From the NCBI GenBank assembly GCA_036771835.1, contig DAIPGN010000002.1, forward strand, positions 1-64,000: a DNA stretch of 64,000 nucleotides, read 5' to 3'. The stretch is from UBA4877 sp002399285 (GTDB lineage Bacteria > Bacillota > Thermoanaerobacteria > Thermoanaerobacterales > UBA4877). Numbering within the stretch: position 1 is the stretch's first letter; every line of letters starts with the position of its first letter. Positions 44,348 through 53,269 of this stretch are shown here, piece by piece. The notes beneath the pieces were generated by a model. That model ran no database searches and was not told the DNA's origin. It saw only the letters and a list, made by a program, of their open reading frames with translations. The position numbers were made by a program, and so were the translations under genes.

Positions 44348-45766
44348 TTAAAGTGTTATTGCACCTATGCCGATCTGATATCCCATAAAGACCGCGATAG
44401 CAGTTATGATCACCATGGCGACCATCTCGCCCTTTGCGATCTTCCTTTTCCTCTCTTTCATGGAGATGCAATACGGGATTATGCCTATGGCATACATTAT
44501 AAAGGTCGCGCCAAGATAGAAAACACCCACGGCATAGATGACGTACACAGAATATACTATTGCCACCAGCGCTATGATCCATGACTTTACGGACAGTTTA
44601 TCGTCTCTGCAAACCTTTGCCGCATACAGCGCCGAGAAAAAGTAGGGTATCAGGACCAGACTGGTAGCCATATAGTATATCGAATAGTAGGCTGTCTGCA
44701 GTTTTTCAGACAGCAATGCCACCAAGAATATCTGCGTCAGAAGGTCTGTCAGGAACAGGGAATTTATCGGCACTCCCTTATCGTTTTCCTTGGCAAACCA
44801 CGAAGGCATAACGCCGTCTTTAGCCGCAATGTATGGATTCTCAACAGCAAGAAGTATCCAGCTCAGCGTCGCACCAAACAATGAAATTATAATACCGAGT
44901 TTGACGATCACGCTGCCTGCTCCCCCGAGCACGGTAGCCTGCAGTACGTCGGCCAGAGGTGTGCTTGCGCCTGCCAGTTTATCCGCCGGTACGACACCCA
45001 TAGCTATAGTGGAGATCAGCATATACATGACCAGTGTTATCAGTAAGCTGCACAAAGTTGCTCTGCCCACTATCTTTTGAGATTCGGCTCTCTCGGACAT
45101 CACTGATGCCGCTTCAACGCCGATAAAGCACCACAGTATCGTACCCATGGCCCCGTTTATCTGCCCAAACAGACTGGTGGCGTCCCCCGTTGAAGCAAGA
45201 GTGTTTTGCCAGTTGGGCACGCTGAAGGTAGCTCCCTTGAATGCAAACACGCCGAATAAAACTATCAGAATAAGCGGCAGCACCTTTGCGATCGTGACTA
45301 TGGAGTTTACAATACCGGCGCTCTTTATGCCGTTGGCAATAATAAAGTGTATGACCCACAGAAGTATCGAAGCCGCAATAAATGTCATATACGGTTTTAA
45401 CGCATACACGCCGAGCAAGCTGTTCAGCGTCTTAAAGAGCAGCGCCAGGAAGGCTACATTGCCCAGCCATGCGCTGACCCAATATCCCCAGGCCGAGTTG
45501 AATCCCACATACTCGCCGAAGCCCGCCCTGGCATAGTTATAAATACCATTGGTAAGATCGGGCCGTTTGTCGGCCAGCAGCTGAAATATCAAGGCTAAGG
45601 AAATAACGCCTATACCGCCGATTATCCAGGCTATGATCGTTGTCTGTGGATTGGCAACGCCGATAAGGTCCGTAGGACTGTTGAATATTCCTCCCCCTAT
45701 CATTGACCCTACTCCAAGCGCCACCAGCAATCCAAAACCCAATTTCCTGCTGTCAACAGCTTCCAT
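44348..45766 (-). CDS. arcD: Arginine/ornithine antiporter (APC family)
   Basis: A 472-residue membrane protein with about 12 spans. It opens with KLGFGLLVALGVGSMIGGGIF (the APC antiporter signature, substrate-binding turn) and has WCFIGVEAASVMSERAE in span 6. It exchanges arginine for ornithine across the membrane. The second ATG is preferred because AGGGGG is too near the first. It lies between arcA and argF. Confidence 0.92.
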   Translation of the reverse strand: MEAVDSRKLGFGLLVALGVGSMIGGGIFNSPTDLIGVANPQTTIIAWIIGGIGVISLALIFQLLADKRPDLTNGIYNYARAGFGEYVGFNSAWGYWVSAWLGNVAFLALLFKTLNSLLGVYALKPYMTFIAASILLWVIHFIIANGIKSAGIVNSIVTIAKVLPLILIVLFGVFAFKGATFSVPNWQNTLASTGDATSLFGQINGAMGTILWCFIGVEAASVMSERAESQKIVGRATLCSLLITLVMYMLISTIAMGVVPADKLAGASTPLADVLQATVLGGAGSVIVKLGIIISLFGATLSWILLAVENPYIAAKDGVMPSWFAKENDKGVPINSLFLTDLLTQIFLVALLSEKLQTAYYSIYYMATSLVLIPYFFSALYAAKVCRDDKLSVKSWIIALVAIVYSVYVIYAVGVFYLGATFIMYAIGIIPYCISMKERKRKIAKGEMVAMVIITAIAVFMGYQIGIGAITL

Positions 45767-45801
45767 ACGACACATTCCCCCTAATATTAAATTTTAAAAA
45801 A

Positions 45802-47016
45802 CTACCATCGTACCGCTTCCCGCAAGAGAGGCATGCTCATGCACCTTGGTCCCCCTCTGCCCCGCGAGAGTTCTGAACTGGGTATTGTGATGACCTTTAT
45901 CCCGTTCTTCTCCAAAATGCTGTTCGTGATATAATTTCTGTCATAGGTCACAACGACGCCGGGTGCTATTGCCAAGGTATTAGAGCCGTCGTTCCACTGT
46001 TCCCTGCCCGCAGCTATCATGTCTCCGTTGCCGCATTTTATAAGCTGTATGGACGGAAGATCCAGTGCCTCCTTTAAAATGTCCACTATCGGCATTGCCT
46101 TATGCTCTATGTTTAGTGATCCCCCCTCTCCCCTGGATATCTCGTATATACTCAGCGGTCCTTCCACACCGGGGTGTATGGTGAACTTATCATAATCCAC
46201 CATAGTAAAAACCGTATCCAGATGCATGAAGGCCCGCGATTTGGGTATTTCGAACACCAGTACCTTTTCAAAATCCGATGACGCAAAAAGACTGTGCGCC
46301 GTCATCTCTATGGCCTGCGGCGTCGTCCTCTGACTGCAGCCTATCGCCACCGTGCTGTCGTTTAATACAAGCTCGTCTCCCCCCTCCATACTGAATGGGT
46401 TTGAACGATCATACCAAATATTAAGACCATCCGAATTGAATACGGGGTGATACTGCGAAATATATTTTATGAAGAGGCTCTCCCTGCTCCTGGCAGCGGT
46501 CGCCATTCTATTTACGGTCAGTCCCCTGCCGATACATGCGGCCGGGTCTCTTGTGAAATAGAGATTGGGCATGGGATCTATGTAGAACGGGTATTCGTCG
46601 TCGATGATCTCCGCCAGGGTAAATCCTCTCAATTTGACCTCGTCTTTCCTTACGCCCGACATCAGCTTCAATACCATATCCTTGGGGTCCATTCCCAGGA
46701 ATAGATGTTTCAATGTCTCCGTCAATTCCGGAGACGTTATGCCGCTCTCATTGAGGAATTCATTCAAAAAGCCGTCGGCTACTTCACGATCTCCAAGTAT
46801 ATCCGCAAGAAGGTCCTCTAGGTATAGTACCTCTGTGCCATTTTCTTCCAGCACAGATGCAAAATAGTCGTGTTCCTTCTGAGCTATTTTAAGGTACGGT
46901 ATGTCATCAAAAAGCAATTTTATCAAATATTCCGGTATAAGGTTTTCCAATTCCCCATTGGGCCTGTGCAGCATAACCTTTTTAAGTCTGCCTATCTCAG
47001 ATTTGATCTCAATCAC
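45802..47016 (-). CDS. arcA: Arginine deiminase
   Basis: A 404-residue enzyme hydrolysing arginine to citrulline and ammonia. A GTG start (IEIKSEIGRLKKVMLHRP) is chosen because AGGAGGGG is 5 bases upstream; a longer ATG frame is unlikely. Motifs: MEGGDELVL, MHLDTVFTM with catalytic His, and GRGGPRCMSMPLLRE with the nucleophile Cys. First gene of the operon. Confidence 0.95.
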   Translation of the reverse strand: MIEIKSEIGRLKKVMLHRPNGELENLIPEYLIKLLFDDIPYLKIAQKEHDYFASVLEENGTEVLYLEDLLADILGDREVADGFLNEFLNESGITSPELTETLKHLFLGMDPKDMVLKLMSGVRKDEVKLRGFTLAEIIDDEYPFYIDPMPNLYFTRDPAACIGRGLTVNRMATAARSRESLFIKYISQYHPVFNSDGLNIWYDRSNPFSMEGGDELVLNDSTVAIGCSQRTTPQAIEMTAHSLFASSDFEKVLVFEIPKSRAFMHLDTVFTMVDYDKFTIHPGVEGPLSIYEISRGEGGSLNIEHKAMPIVDILKEALDLPSIQLIKCGNGDMIAAGREQWNDGSNTLAIAPGVVVTYDRNYITNSILEKNGIKVITIPSSELSRGRGGPRCMSMPLLREAVRW

Positions 47017-47232
47017 GTTACCCCTCCTAAGACTGTCATATGTCGAATAAATTATACAGCAATTGTATAAACTATTAAAATGCAGTTTGATGCCGTTCTG
47101 TCCAAATAGGCTCATATTCATCCCATTATCATGAATTTAGACTGTTTTTCAAAGAAAACTGCTTTGTTCTTATCCATAACCTCATTTTATTCTAATTTGA
47201 TCTATATTTATACTTCATTTTTATGCAGCTGT

Positions 47233-47246
47233 ATAATATTTATTCA
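47233..47246 (-). promoter_or_regulatory. Possible ArgR (ARG box-like) site upstream of arcA
   Basis: On the minus strand TGAATAAATATTAT matches the left half of the ARG box fully and the right half partly. It lies about 220 bases before arcA. The rest of the 47017-47475 gap holds a possible TATAAT box near 47050 and a bidirectional hairpin. This is a weak call. Confidence 0.25.
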
Positions 47247-47370
47247 TTCATTCAGAGTTAAGTTTGGAACAAGTTAGTTAATTTATAAAATTGCTAAAAT
47301 CCGCGCCGGCGTGCAGAGCTGTCAAACATCGTTTTATAGAAATCCTCAACTATTCTGCAAATTAAAAAAA

Positions 47371-47395
47371 TACGGCCGCATATAAATACGCCGTA
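47371..47395. terminator. Bidirectional terminator between ddl and arcA
   Basis: TACGGC pairs with GCCGTA and is flanked by seven As on the left and six Ts on the right. It lies about 105 bases downstream of the convergent end of ddl and insulates arcA from it. Confidence 0.6.
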
Positions 47396-47475
47396 ATTTT
47401 TTAATTGTCCGCAATCTTATCCAAAAAATTGTTTTTTTATTACTCCGTCGCAGCAGCGGGACAAGGTCTTAATTC

Positions 47476-48543
47476 TCAATTGTCCTGAAATCTTTCCAAT
47501 GTGAGGTCTATGAGCTCATCCAACAGCTTCCCATAACTTGTGCCGCAGGCCTCCCAAAGCTTTGGGTACATGCTCACATCGGTGAATCCGGGTATGGTGT
47601 TGAGTTCGCTTACGTATATCCTCTGCGTATCCTCCTCATAGAGGAAATCCACCCTGGCCATCCCCTTGCAGTCAAGGGCCTTGTAAGCCCTAACGGCCAG
47701 GCCCCTTATCTCCTCTATCTTATCTTCCGGTATTCCCGCGGGTATGAGCAGTCTGGTCGCCTTGTCATAGTACTTGGCCTGGTAGTCATAAAACTCTCTT
47801 TCTGGTATTATCTCTCCCACCGTGGAAGCGGCCGGGTCTTCGTTCCCCAGGACCGCGCACTCGACGTCCCTGCAGTTTATGGCCTTCTCCGCTATCAGCT
47901 TGCTGTCATAGCGGGACGCAAGATCGACGGCCTCCTTGAGCTCCCTCCTGTCATGCGCCTTGGTGATGCCGACGCTGGAACCCAAATTGGCCGGTTTTAT
48001 GAAATTGGGATATCCGATATCGGCCTCTATCTCCTCCGTCAACGCATTTTCCTCCGCGTGCCATCTCTTTCTGGTAAATGCGTCATAAGGAGCTATGGGA
48101 AGCCCGGCATGCTCAAAGAGCCTTTTTGTGACCACCTTATCCATGCCTGTGGAAGATGCCGTAACTCCGGCGCCGACATAGGGTATATTCGCCAGCTCCA
48201 GCAGGCCCTGTATGGTGCCGTCTTCTCCCTTGGGCCCGTGCAGCACGGGGAACACCACATCCAAATGCATAAGTTTCATGTTGCCGTCCGCAAAATACAG
48301 CAGCCCCTTGTAGGACGGGTCGGGCGGCAATATGGCCTTATAGGAGTCAGACACCCAGTCCCCCTTGGGAAGATCGTCAATACTGCCTTTATATAGATAC
48401 CAATGCCCTTTCTTGGTTATACCTATGGGCACTATATCGTATTTTCTTCTGTTTAGATTGTTCATCACGGATACGGCGGACATCAGCGATATTTCGTGTT
48501 CTCCCGATTGTCCTCCGAATAAGACCCCCAGTTTTAAAGACAA
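47476..48543 (-). CDS. ddl: D-alanine--D-alanine ligase
   Basis: A 355-residue ATP-grasp enzyme making D-Ala-D-Ala for peptidoglycan. Motifs: LGVLFGGQSGEHEISL, GEDGTIQGLLELANIPYVGAG and the C-terminal FLYEEDTQRIYVSELNTIPGFT (metal-binding Glu and Asn). The start is TTG (SLKLGVLF) with GGAGGAG 6 bases upstream; the earlier TTG overlaps the ribosome site. Normal length. Confidence 0.95.
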   Translation of the reverse strand: MSLKLGVLFGGQSGEHEISLMSAVSVMNNLNRRKYDIVPIGITKKGHWYLYKGSIDDLPKGDWVSDSYKAILPPDPSYKGLLYFADGNMKLMHLDVVFPVLHGPKGEDGTIQGLLELANIPYVGAGVTASSTGMDKVVTKRLFEHAGLPIAPYDAFTRKRWHAEENALTEEIEADIGYPNFIKPANLGSSVGITKAHDRRELKEAVDLASRYDSKLIAEKAINCRDVECAVLGNEDPAASTVGEIIPEREFYDYQAKYYDKATRLLIPAGIPEDKIEEIRGLAVRAYKALDCKGMARVDFLYEEDTQRIYVSELNTIPGFTDVSMYPKLWEACGTSYGKLLDELIDLTLERFQDN

Positions 48544-48640
48544 ATAAAACTCCTCCAATCATTTTTGTAGAATTGCATTGTTTTATCTTATTCTATTCTC
48601 AAACCGCGGGAAATAGCAACATAACATATTGAAATATCCT

Positions 48641-49522
48641 TCAAGATTGTTGCTCTTTACTATTTTCTTCGTCGGGTTCGATATGGATGGTGACGTCGGT
48701 TATGCCGGGATAGGCAGCTTTCAGTTTATTTTCTATGACGTCGCATATTTCATGGGCCTTTAATACGCTTAAGTCTTCGTCCACCAACACATGCAGGTCC
48801 ACCTTTATATCATCCTCCCGGCCCCTCGTCCTTACCTTATGGCATGATTTCACTCCTTCTATGCCATTGACGAGCCGTTCGATGCCTTGTTCATCCAGTA
48901 CAGCCGAATCGACGAGCACGTCGGTACTTTTGGAAAATATCTCAAAAGCGGCCCGGCCTATCATTATCACAATAAATATCGAGACCGCCACGTCGGCGAT
49001 GCGTATCCCGAATCTGGCAAATATGAGACCGGCGATAACGGAAAGTGAAACGAGAACGTCGCTGGACGTATGGATCGAATCAGACTCCAGAAAGTCGCTT
49101 TTGAGTTCCTTGGCTTTTTTCTTTTCAAATCCCGCCACAAATATATTTATCAATATGGTTATTATCATAACCGCAAAGCTGTACACATTGGCGTCCACCT
49201 CGACCGGGTGATTGATCCTATCAACTGCCCCCGATACAACTTCAAAGCATACGGCTACCAGCATCACGCCTATTACCAGCGTCACCATGGTCTCAATCTT
49301 TTTATGACCGTAGGGATGCTTCTCATCGGAAGGCTTGTATGCAAAGGAGATCCCGACAAGCCCTATGATGTTGCTGCTTGCATCGGCGAGGGAATGATAT
49401 CCGTCCGCCACCATGCTCATAGAATTTATCATATGCCCCGTCGCTATTTTCAGAGTACACACAAGTATATTGCATAAAAGCACCGTAAGATTGACGCGGG
49501 ATATACTTTTATAGCTGTCCAT
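48641..49522 (-). CDS. Cation diffusion facilitator family transporter
   Basis: A 293-residue divalent metal/proton antiporter with six membrane spans and a C-terminal metal-sensing domain. ADGYHSLADASSN (span 2 Asp/His) and ESDSIHTSSDVLVS (span 5) form the transport site, and HPYGHKKIET is typical. It may efflux Fe, Mn or Zn; the Asp-rich site leans to Fe/Mn (FieF/MntE type). The start is the ATG after GAGGAGG. A Fur-like box lies upstream. Confidence 0.9.
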   Translation of the reverse strand: MDSYKSISRVNLTVLLCNILVCTLKIATGHMINSMSMVADGYHSLADASSNIIGLVGISFAYKPSDEKHPYGHKKIETMVTLVIGVMLVAVCFEVVSGAVDRINHPVEVDANVYSFAVMIITILINIFVAGFEKKKAKELKSDFLESDSIHTSSDVLVSLSVIAGLIFARFGIRIADVAVSIFIVIMIGRAAFEIFSKSTDVLVDSAVLDEQGIERLVNGIEGVKSCHKVRTRGREDDIKVDLHVLVDEDLSVLKAHEICDVIENKLKAAYPGITDVTIHIEPDEENSKEQQS

Positions 49523-49622
49523 CAATAAATCCTCCTCAAAAACACTACCGGCTTCTTTCAATTGAAATTTATTAACCCTATTATATGCATGTTATATGAT
49601 AATTGCAACAGTTATTTCTTAA

Positions 49623-49637
49623 TATTAATTATTATCA
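49623..49637 (-). promoter_or_regulatory. Possible Fur-family operator upstream of the CDF gene
   Basis: On the minus strand TGATAATAATTAATA resembles the 7-1-7 Fur/PerR-type inverted repeat TGATAAT-N-ATTATCA, with the right half only partly matching. It lies about 100 bases before the transporter gene. Confidence 0.25.
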
Positions 49638-49818
49638 ATTGAAAATAAAAACCGTTTGCGGTTATCATTTCCCCTTTGCCGAGTATTTTATTTTGTTTCC
49701 GCACTTCTGCGCAGAAAACAAGCGAAAAATCGTTATGCTGCAAACGCCGTATTCACAGTAAAGTCAATAATTGACACCCTTGCATCACGATCATATAATT
49801 AAAGTAAGCGGGGCATAG

Positions 49819-50643
49819 ATGATCAAACGGAAAGGAACACTTTTTAATATGAAAAAGTTATTGACCGTATTGCTCAAATCGATCATATTCTTTATAGGAT
49901 GGACGCTGTGCGTAGGTCTCATACCGGTACCGGAGTCGGATGATCCGGCTGTCTGGCGGTTTTGGGCGGAACTTATACCGTTTTTAAGTATCGCTGCTTT
50001 GAGTTATATTTTTTGGCTCGTCGAAAAGAAAAAAATCAGTCTGCACATATTTGATAGGCCACTTTATAGTATTCTTATAGGCATTATAACGGGTGCCCTA
50101 TGGCTGGGCTTATCCGTTGGCATATTGGCATTGATGGGAGTCATACGTATAGAAGGCGGTAACAGCATTCCGTTGTTTTGGTTGTGGCTGATCTCGGCAT
50201 TATTAAACACCATAATGCAGGAACTATTAGTCCGCGGCTATCTGTACAGACTGATAAAGTACGGTTATAGCACCGTTGCTGCCGCCGTCGTTACGACCGC
50301 CCTGTTTACCCTTATGCATGGGGGAGCCTTTGAGGCAGGCATCATCCCCGTCTTAAACGTCGTGACCATGAGTCTCTTTATGACGGCGGTCATGGAATAT
50401 ACCGGCTCCCTGACGGCGCCCATAGTGATGCACTTTTTGTGGAACGGCGTCGGCTCCATCATACTCGGAGGGGTATCCTTAGCGGATGATTATCCCCATC
50501 TGCTCAATATGACCTTTGCCGGAAACCGGCTGCTGTCGGGAGGCATATATAAAATCGAAGGAAGTATCATAGTACTGCTGCTGAACATGCTATTTACGGC
50601 AATATTTGTCCTGTCGATCAGGAAACGCCGGCTAAGCAGGTAA
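49819..50643 (+). CDS. CPBP-family membrane protein with altered catalytic motif
   Basis: A 274-residue, about eight-span membrane protein of the CPBP/Rce1 (CAAX protease-like) family. Motif 1 reads QELLVRGYLYR where EExxxR is expected, so the first, catalytic Glu is Gln134; motif 2 (FTLMHGG, His167) and motif 3 (HFLWNGVG) remain. It may have lost protease activity. An alternative start at 49849 (MKKLLTVLLKS) has AAAGGA 12 bases away. It is monocistronic. Confidence 0.75.
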   Translation: MIKRKGTLFNMKKLLTVLLKSIIFFIGWTLCVGLIPVPESDDPAVWRFWAELIPFLSIAALSYIFWLVEKKKISLHIFDRPLYSILIGIITGALWLGLSVGILALMGVIRIEGGNSIPLFWLWLISALLNTIMQELLVRGYLYRLIKYGYSTVAAAVVTTALFTLMHGGAFEAGIIPVLNVVTMSLFMTAVMEYTGSLTAPIVMHFLWNGVGSIILGGVSLADDYPHLLNMTFAGNRLLSGGIYKIEGSIIVLLLNMLFTAIFVLSIRKRRLSR

Positions 50644-50724
50644 AAGCACCGCTACAGAAAAAATAAATAATTTTTGAGATTTTTTCTCAAATATATTGTA
50701 TTTTACTGTTGAATTTGGACATCT

Positions 50725-51310
50725 TTGGATATGAAAGCCGGGTCACAGCGGACCCTTGATGAAAATCTTATACTTCAGGATGGGCAGCGTATCTTAGCCT
50801 CCGCCGTTATATATGGTGCAAACGCAAGCGGAAAATCTTCTATCATTATGTCCATGGCTCTCATGAGAAATATCATATTACAGGGCTCGCTCGAAGCCGC
50901 ATCTCCCGCTTTGAATAACCTTGAATTTTATCCTTTTGTTCATAGTTCCAAACAGAGTCCTATGTTATTTGAAACAGAATTCATAGATGAAGGCTGCCAT
51001 TTCATCTATTCTTTTGAAATTATGATAAAGACCTTTGACATGGAAAAACGGCGTCAGATAACTTCGGAACAGCTTTGGATAAAGAGAGGCAAAAGAATGG
51101 TCCCAATTTTTGAACGAGATCTGCAAAAGGTTTCTGTCAACCGTGATAAGCGGGTGCTCTCCCTTATACAATATGATGAAAAGCTCTTGCTCTGCCGACG
51201 TCAGAAACGATCAGAATTACCTGATAAATTACTTTAAGGGGAAATACGGCGCGCTTCCTTATATGGATTTTTCCAAACTACTCCATGGAGAACCAGGGGG
51301 GAAGGAGTGA
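50725..51310 (+). pseudogene. Decayed RloA-like (AAA15 family) ATPase
   Basis: It begins without the usual N-terminus (an in-frame stop lies just upstream). The first 170 codons hold SAVIYGANASGKSS (Walker A) and LNNLEFYPFVHSS, then a stop. In another frame the typical C-terminal block YFKGKYGALPYMDF appears and ends at 51310. About half of a normal protein of around 400 residues is missing, including Walker B. RloA is an ATPase of phage-defence and DNA-damage associated loci and pairs with RloB, the remnant of which follows. Confidence 0.65.
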
Positions 51311-51421
51311 TGTACCACAAAACATACTTTTGCGTTTGCGAAGGCCGGCAGGAAGAGATAATCCCGATTTTTCCATTCATGAATTTTTAAGAAACGTCTT
51401 AAAAGAATGCGGTGAAATATA
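51311..51421 (+). pseudogene. Decayed RloB-like gene
   Basis: An ATG with AAGGAGTG upstream opens MYHKTYFCVCEGRQEEIIPI, the start of RloB-type proteins (VCEG motif), then stops. A different frame carries NPDFSIHEFLRNVLKECGEI to 51421, probably the C-terminus after an internal deletion. It directly follows the RloA remnant, and the original terminator lies just after it. Confidence 0.5.
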
Positions 51422-51446
51422 AGGACCGGGGATCACTCCCCGGCCT

Positions 51447-51617
51447 CAGACCGATGACAAAGTCGCGCAACCGCGAAATTGCACTGCAATTTTGCTTGCT
51501 GGCGTTGGCTGCGCTTGCAAATTGCAGTCACATACGTTTAAGTATGCTCCTTTATTTGCAAGTTTGCCGCCTTGCCTTGCACTATTTGTCACGGTCTGCC
51601 AGTTTGTCTACAATCTG
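51447..51617 (+). repeat. 171-bp dispersed intergenic element, copy B (full length) with 24-bp flanking repeats
   Basis: The element runs from CAGACCGATGACA to GTCTACAATCTG and has the same length as copy A. It is flanked by exact 24-base direct repeats (51423-51446 and 51618-51641, beginning GGACCGGGG and ending CCGGCCT), each of which is the terminator hairpin of the RloAB locus. Only the right copy keeps the T run, showing insertion into the terminator. Confidence 0.85.
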
Positions 51618-51647
51618 GGACCGGGGATCACTCCCCGGCCTTTTTTA
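51618..51647 (+). terminator. Terminator hairpin duplicated by the repeat element
   Basis: CCGGGGATCACTCCCCGG followed by TTTTTT. An identical hairpin without the T run is at 51423-51446. It would end transcription from the RloAB remnants. Confidence 0.7.
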
Positions 51648-51833
51648 AGGGCGGCTTCCGTGTTCTTTTTGAACGCTCTTTTCCGCCCTCTCTATAGCCA
51701 GCTTGACCAGATTGCCGCAGTTACGCGAAGATACTCCTCCCCAGCCCTCCCTGGCTACAATGTCGTCCACTCCTAATTCTCTGGCAAGTTCGTACTTCAA
51801 ATTGTCAGACATAACTCCGTTTTTTCGAGACAT
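51645..51833 (-). CDS. Alpha/beta-type small acid-soluble spore protein
   Basis: A 62-residue protein beginning MSRKNGVMSDNLKYELAREL and continuing to GGVSSRNCGNLVKLAIERAE. The first part matches the GPR-cleaved region (KYELARELGV), the second the DNA-binding SASP helix. SASPs coat spore DNA. A longer start is possible, but GGGGAG 11 bases before this ATG and the family length support it. It lies 80 bases downstream of ypeB on the same strand. Unusual: VSSRNCGN has a cysteine where Gly-Ser-Val-Gly is usual. Confidence 0.75.
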   Translation of the reverse strand: MSRKNGVMSDNLKYELARELGVDDIVAREGWGGVSSRNCGNLVKLAIERAEKSVQKEHGSRP

Positions 51834-51913
51834 ATCTGACTCATCTCCCCACCAGAATTTGAGGTTTCCCTCGTCCTCTATTATGCCCTTAAGGGTGATA
51901 ATTATTGAACTCA

Positions 51914-53269
51914 TCACATGGTAAGTTTGCCCTCATCCGTGTCGATGACCTGCAGTACCTGCTCCTCATTGCCGTTTTGTGCATTTATATATACGTAATA
52001 GGTATTGCCGCCGTATTCTCCCATAAACTCGTATGTCAGGACTTCTTTTCCGCCCGGCAAGGGTATAACCGCGAGCCTGGTCTGCTTTATGTCAAGGTTG
52101 AGACTGACCTTGTCTTCGGCCTGGCCTTGTGTCAGCTTAGGTGCGGGAATTGCCCTCTCCATATGCGACATATAATAATTCATTGCGTCGAACCCTACCA
52201 CGCTGCCATTGTCCAGCGCTACCTTGACCTTTATCAAATCTGGATAGTATATGGTGCCGTCCTTGCAGTATGCATAATTTATAACCGCCGTACTGTCGTA
52301 CTTCATGGAGTAGGTAGGCGTCATTCCCTCGTATCCGTTTGCCTTCAGAAATTTGTCCGCATAATTTTCGGCCTGCTTGACCGGCATGTTGACCTTGCTG
52401 ACAGTCCTGTTGTCTATCATCCATATGATGTGTCCGCCGATCTTGCTGACATTGAGGAAACAATCCGAAACTCCGTTTTTGACCTCTAATCCCAAACCCT
52501 GTATGGGCTGATTTACATAGCTGTATTGACCGATGCTGTCGGCAGACTTTATGCCGAGAAAACTCAGCACCTTCTTTTTTGCGCCGTTCAGGTCAACGCT
52601 TTCGCCCGTCACGCCCTTTGGCTGCGTCTTTTCCAGTGCAGATGAAAACGGGCCGTCATATATCAGCGTCGGCATGCTGGCCATGTTTTTTTCAACGCTT
52701 TCAAAATTACTGCCCACAAGTTTATCCGAAATATTATCCAGCCGGGTCCCTCCCCTGCTTCTCAGGTCGCTGAACGCCAAGTCCCCCGCAGCTAGCTCAT
52801 CCTGCAGTTTATGAAGCTCGGTCGAGACCTCACCCGTCATGCTGTGCAGCTGCGATAGATTTTTTCTGTCCTCGTCGGAGAATTCCTCGCCCCTCGCCCT
52901 CTTTCTCTCAAGACTGTACGAATAGTCGCCAATCTGATTTAAAAGCTTGGTCGTATTCTCCACCGTACTCGACGGCACCGGCAGCTGCCCCAGCGCCTCT
53001 ATGGCCGTAAACGCCCTCCTGTGTATATCCGTGAGCGTCAGGATATCCATATCCTCTTCCTCTGCCACTTGAAGCTTAGACAAGCTTATCTGCATGTTTT
53101 CCACATTGTCCACAAGCTGATAAAACGCTCTGTCATACTGGCCGTTAAGATAGCGGTAATAAAACGTCTTCTGATTATACTGATATATCCCGAATACGCC
53201 CAGACCGATCACCGCAGCAACCATTATTATACTTATTACGTTAGTCTTTTTCAGTTTCACTCTTTTCAC
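51914..53269 (-). CDS. ypeB: Spore germination protein YpeB
   Basis: A 451-residue protein with an N-terminal span (VISIIMVAAVIGLGVFGIYQYNQ), a helical region (about 40-200) and C-terminal PepSY-like repeats (about 200-451; VLSFLGIKSADS, KAEDKVSLNL). YpeB is needed to hold the cortex lytic enzyme SleB in the dormant spore. The gene overlaps sleB by 4 bases. Full length. Confidence 0.93.
   Translation of the reverse strand: MKRVKLKKTNVISIIMVAAVIGLGVFGIYQYNQKTFYYRYLNGQYDRAFYQLVDNVENMQISLSKLQVAEEEDMDILTLTDIHRRAFTAIEALGQLPVPSSTVENTTKLLNQIGDYSYSLERKRARGEEFSDEDRKNLSQLHSMTGEVSTELHKLQDELAAGDLAFSDLRSRGGTRLDNISDKLVGSNFESVEKNMASMPTLIYDGPFSSALEKTQPKGVTGESVDLNGAKKKVLSFLGIKSADSIGQYSYVNQPIQGLGLEVKNGVSDCFLNVSKIGGHIIWMIDNRTVSKVNMPVKQAENYADKFLKANGYEGMTPTYSMKYDSTAVINYAYCKDGTIYYPDLIKVKVALDNGSVVGFDAMNYYMSHMERAIPAPKLTQGQAEDKVSLNLDIKQTRLAVIPLPGGKEVLTYEFMGEYGGNTYYVYINAQNGNEEQVLQVIDTDEGKLTM

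Noticed and set aside
50644..50724. Hairpin near TTTGAGATTTTTTCTCAAA as CPBP terminator
   Set aside because: The stem is only six AT-rich pairs; too weak to call.
51492..51776. Small open frame with GCACKLQSHTFKYAPL
   Set aside because: It runs through repeat copy B and the terminator; non-coding.
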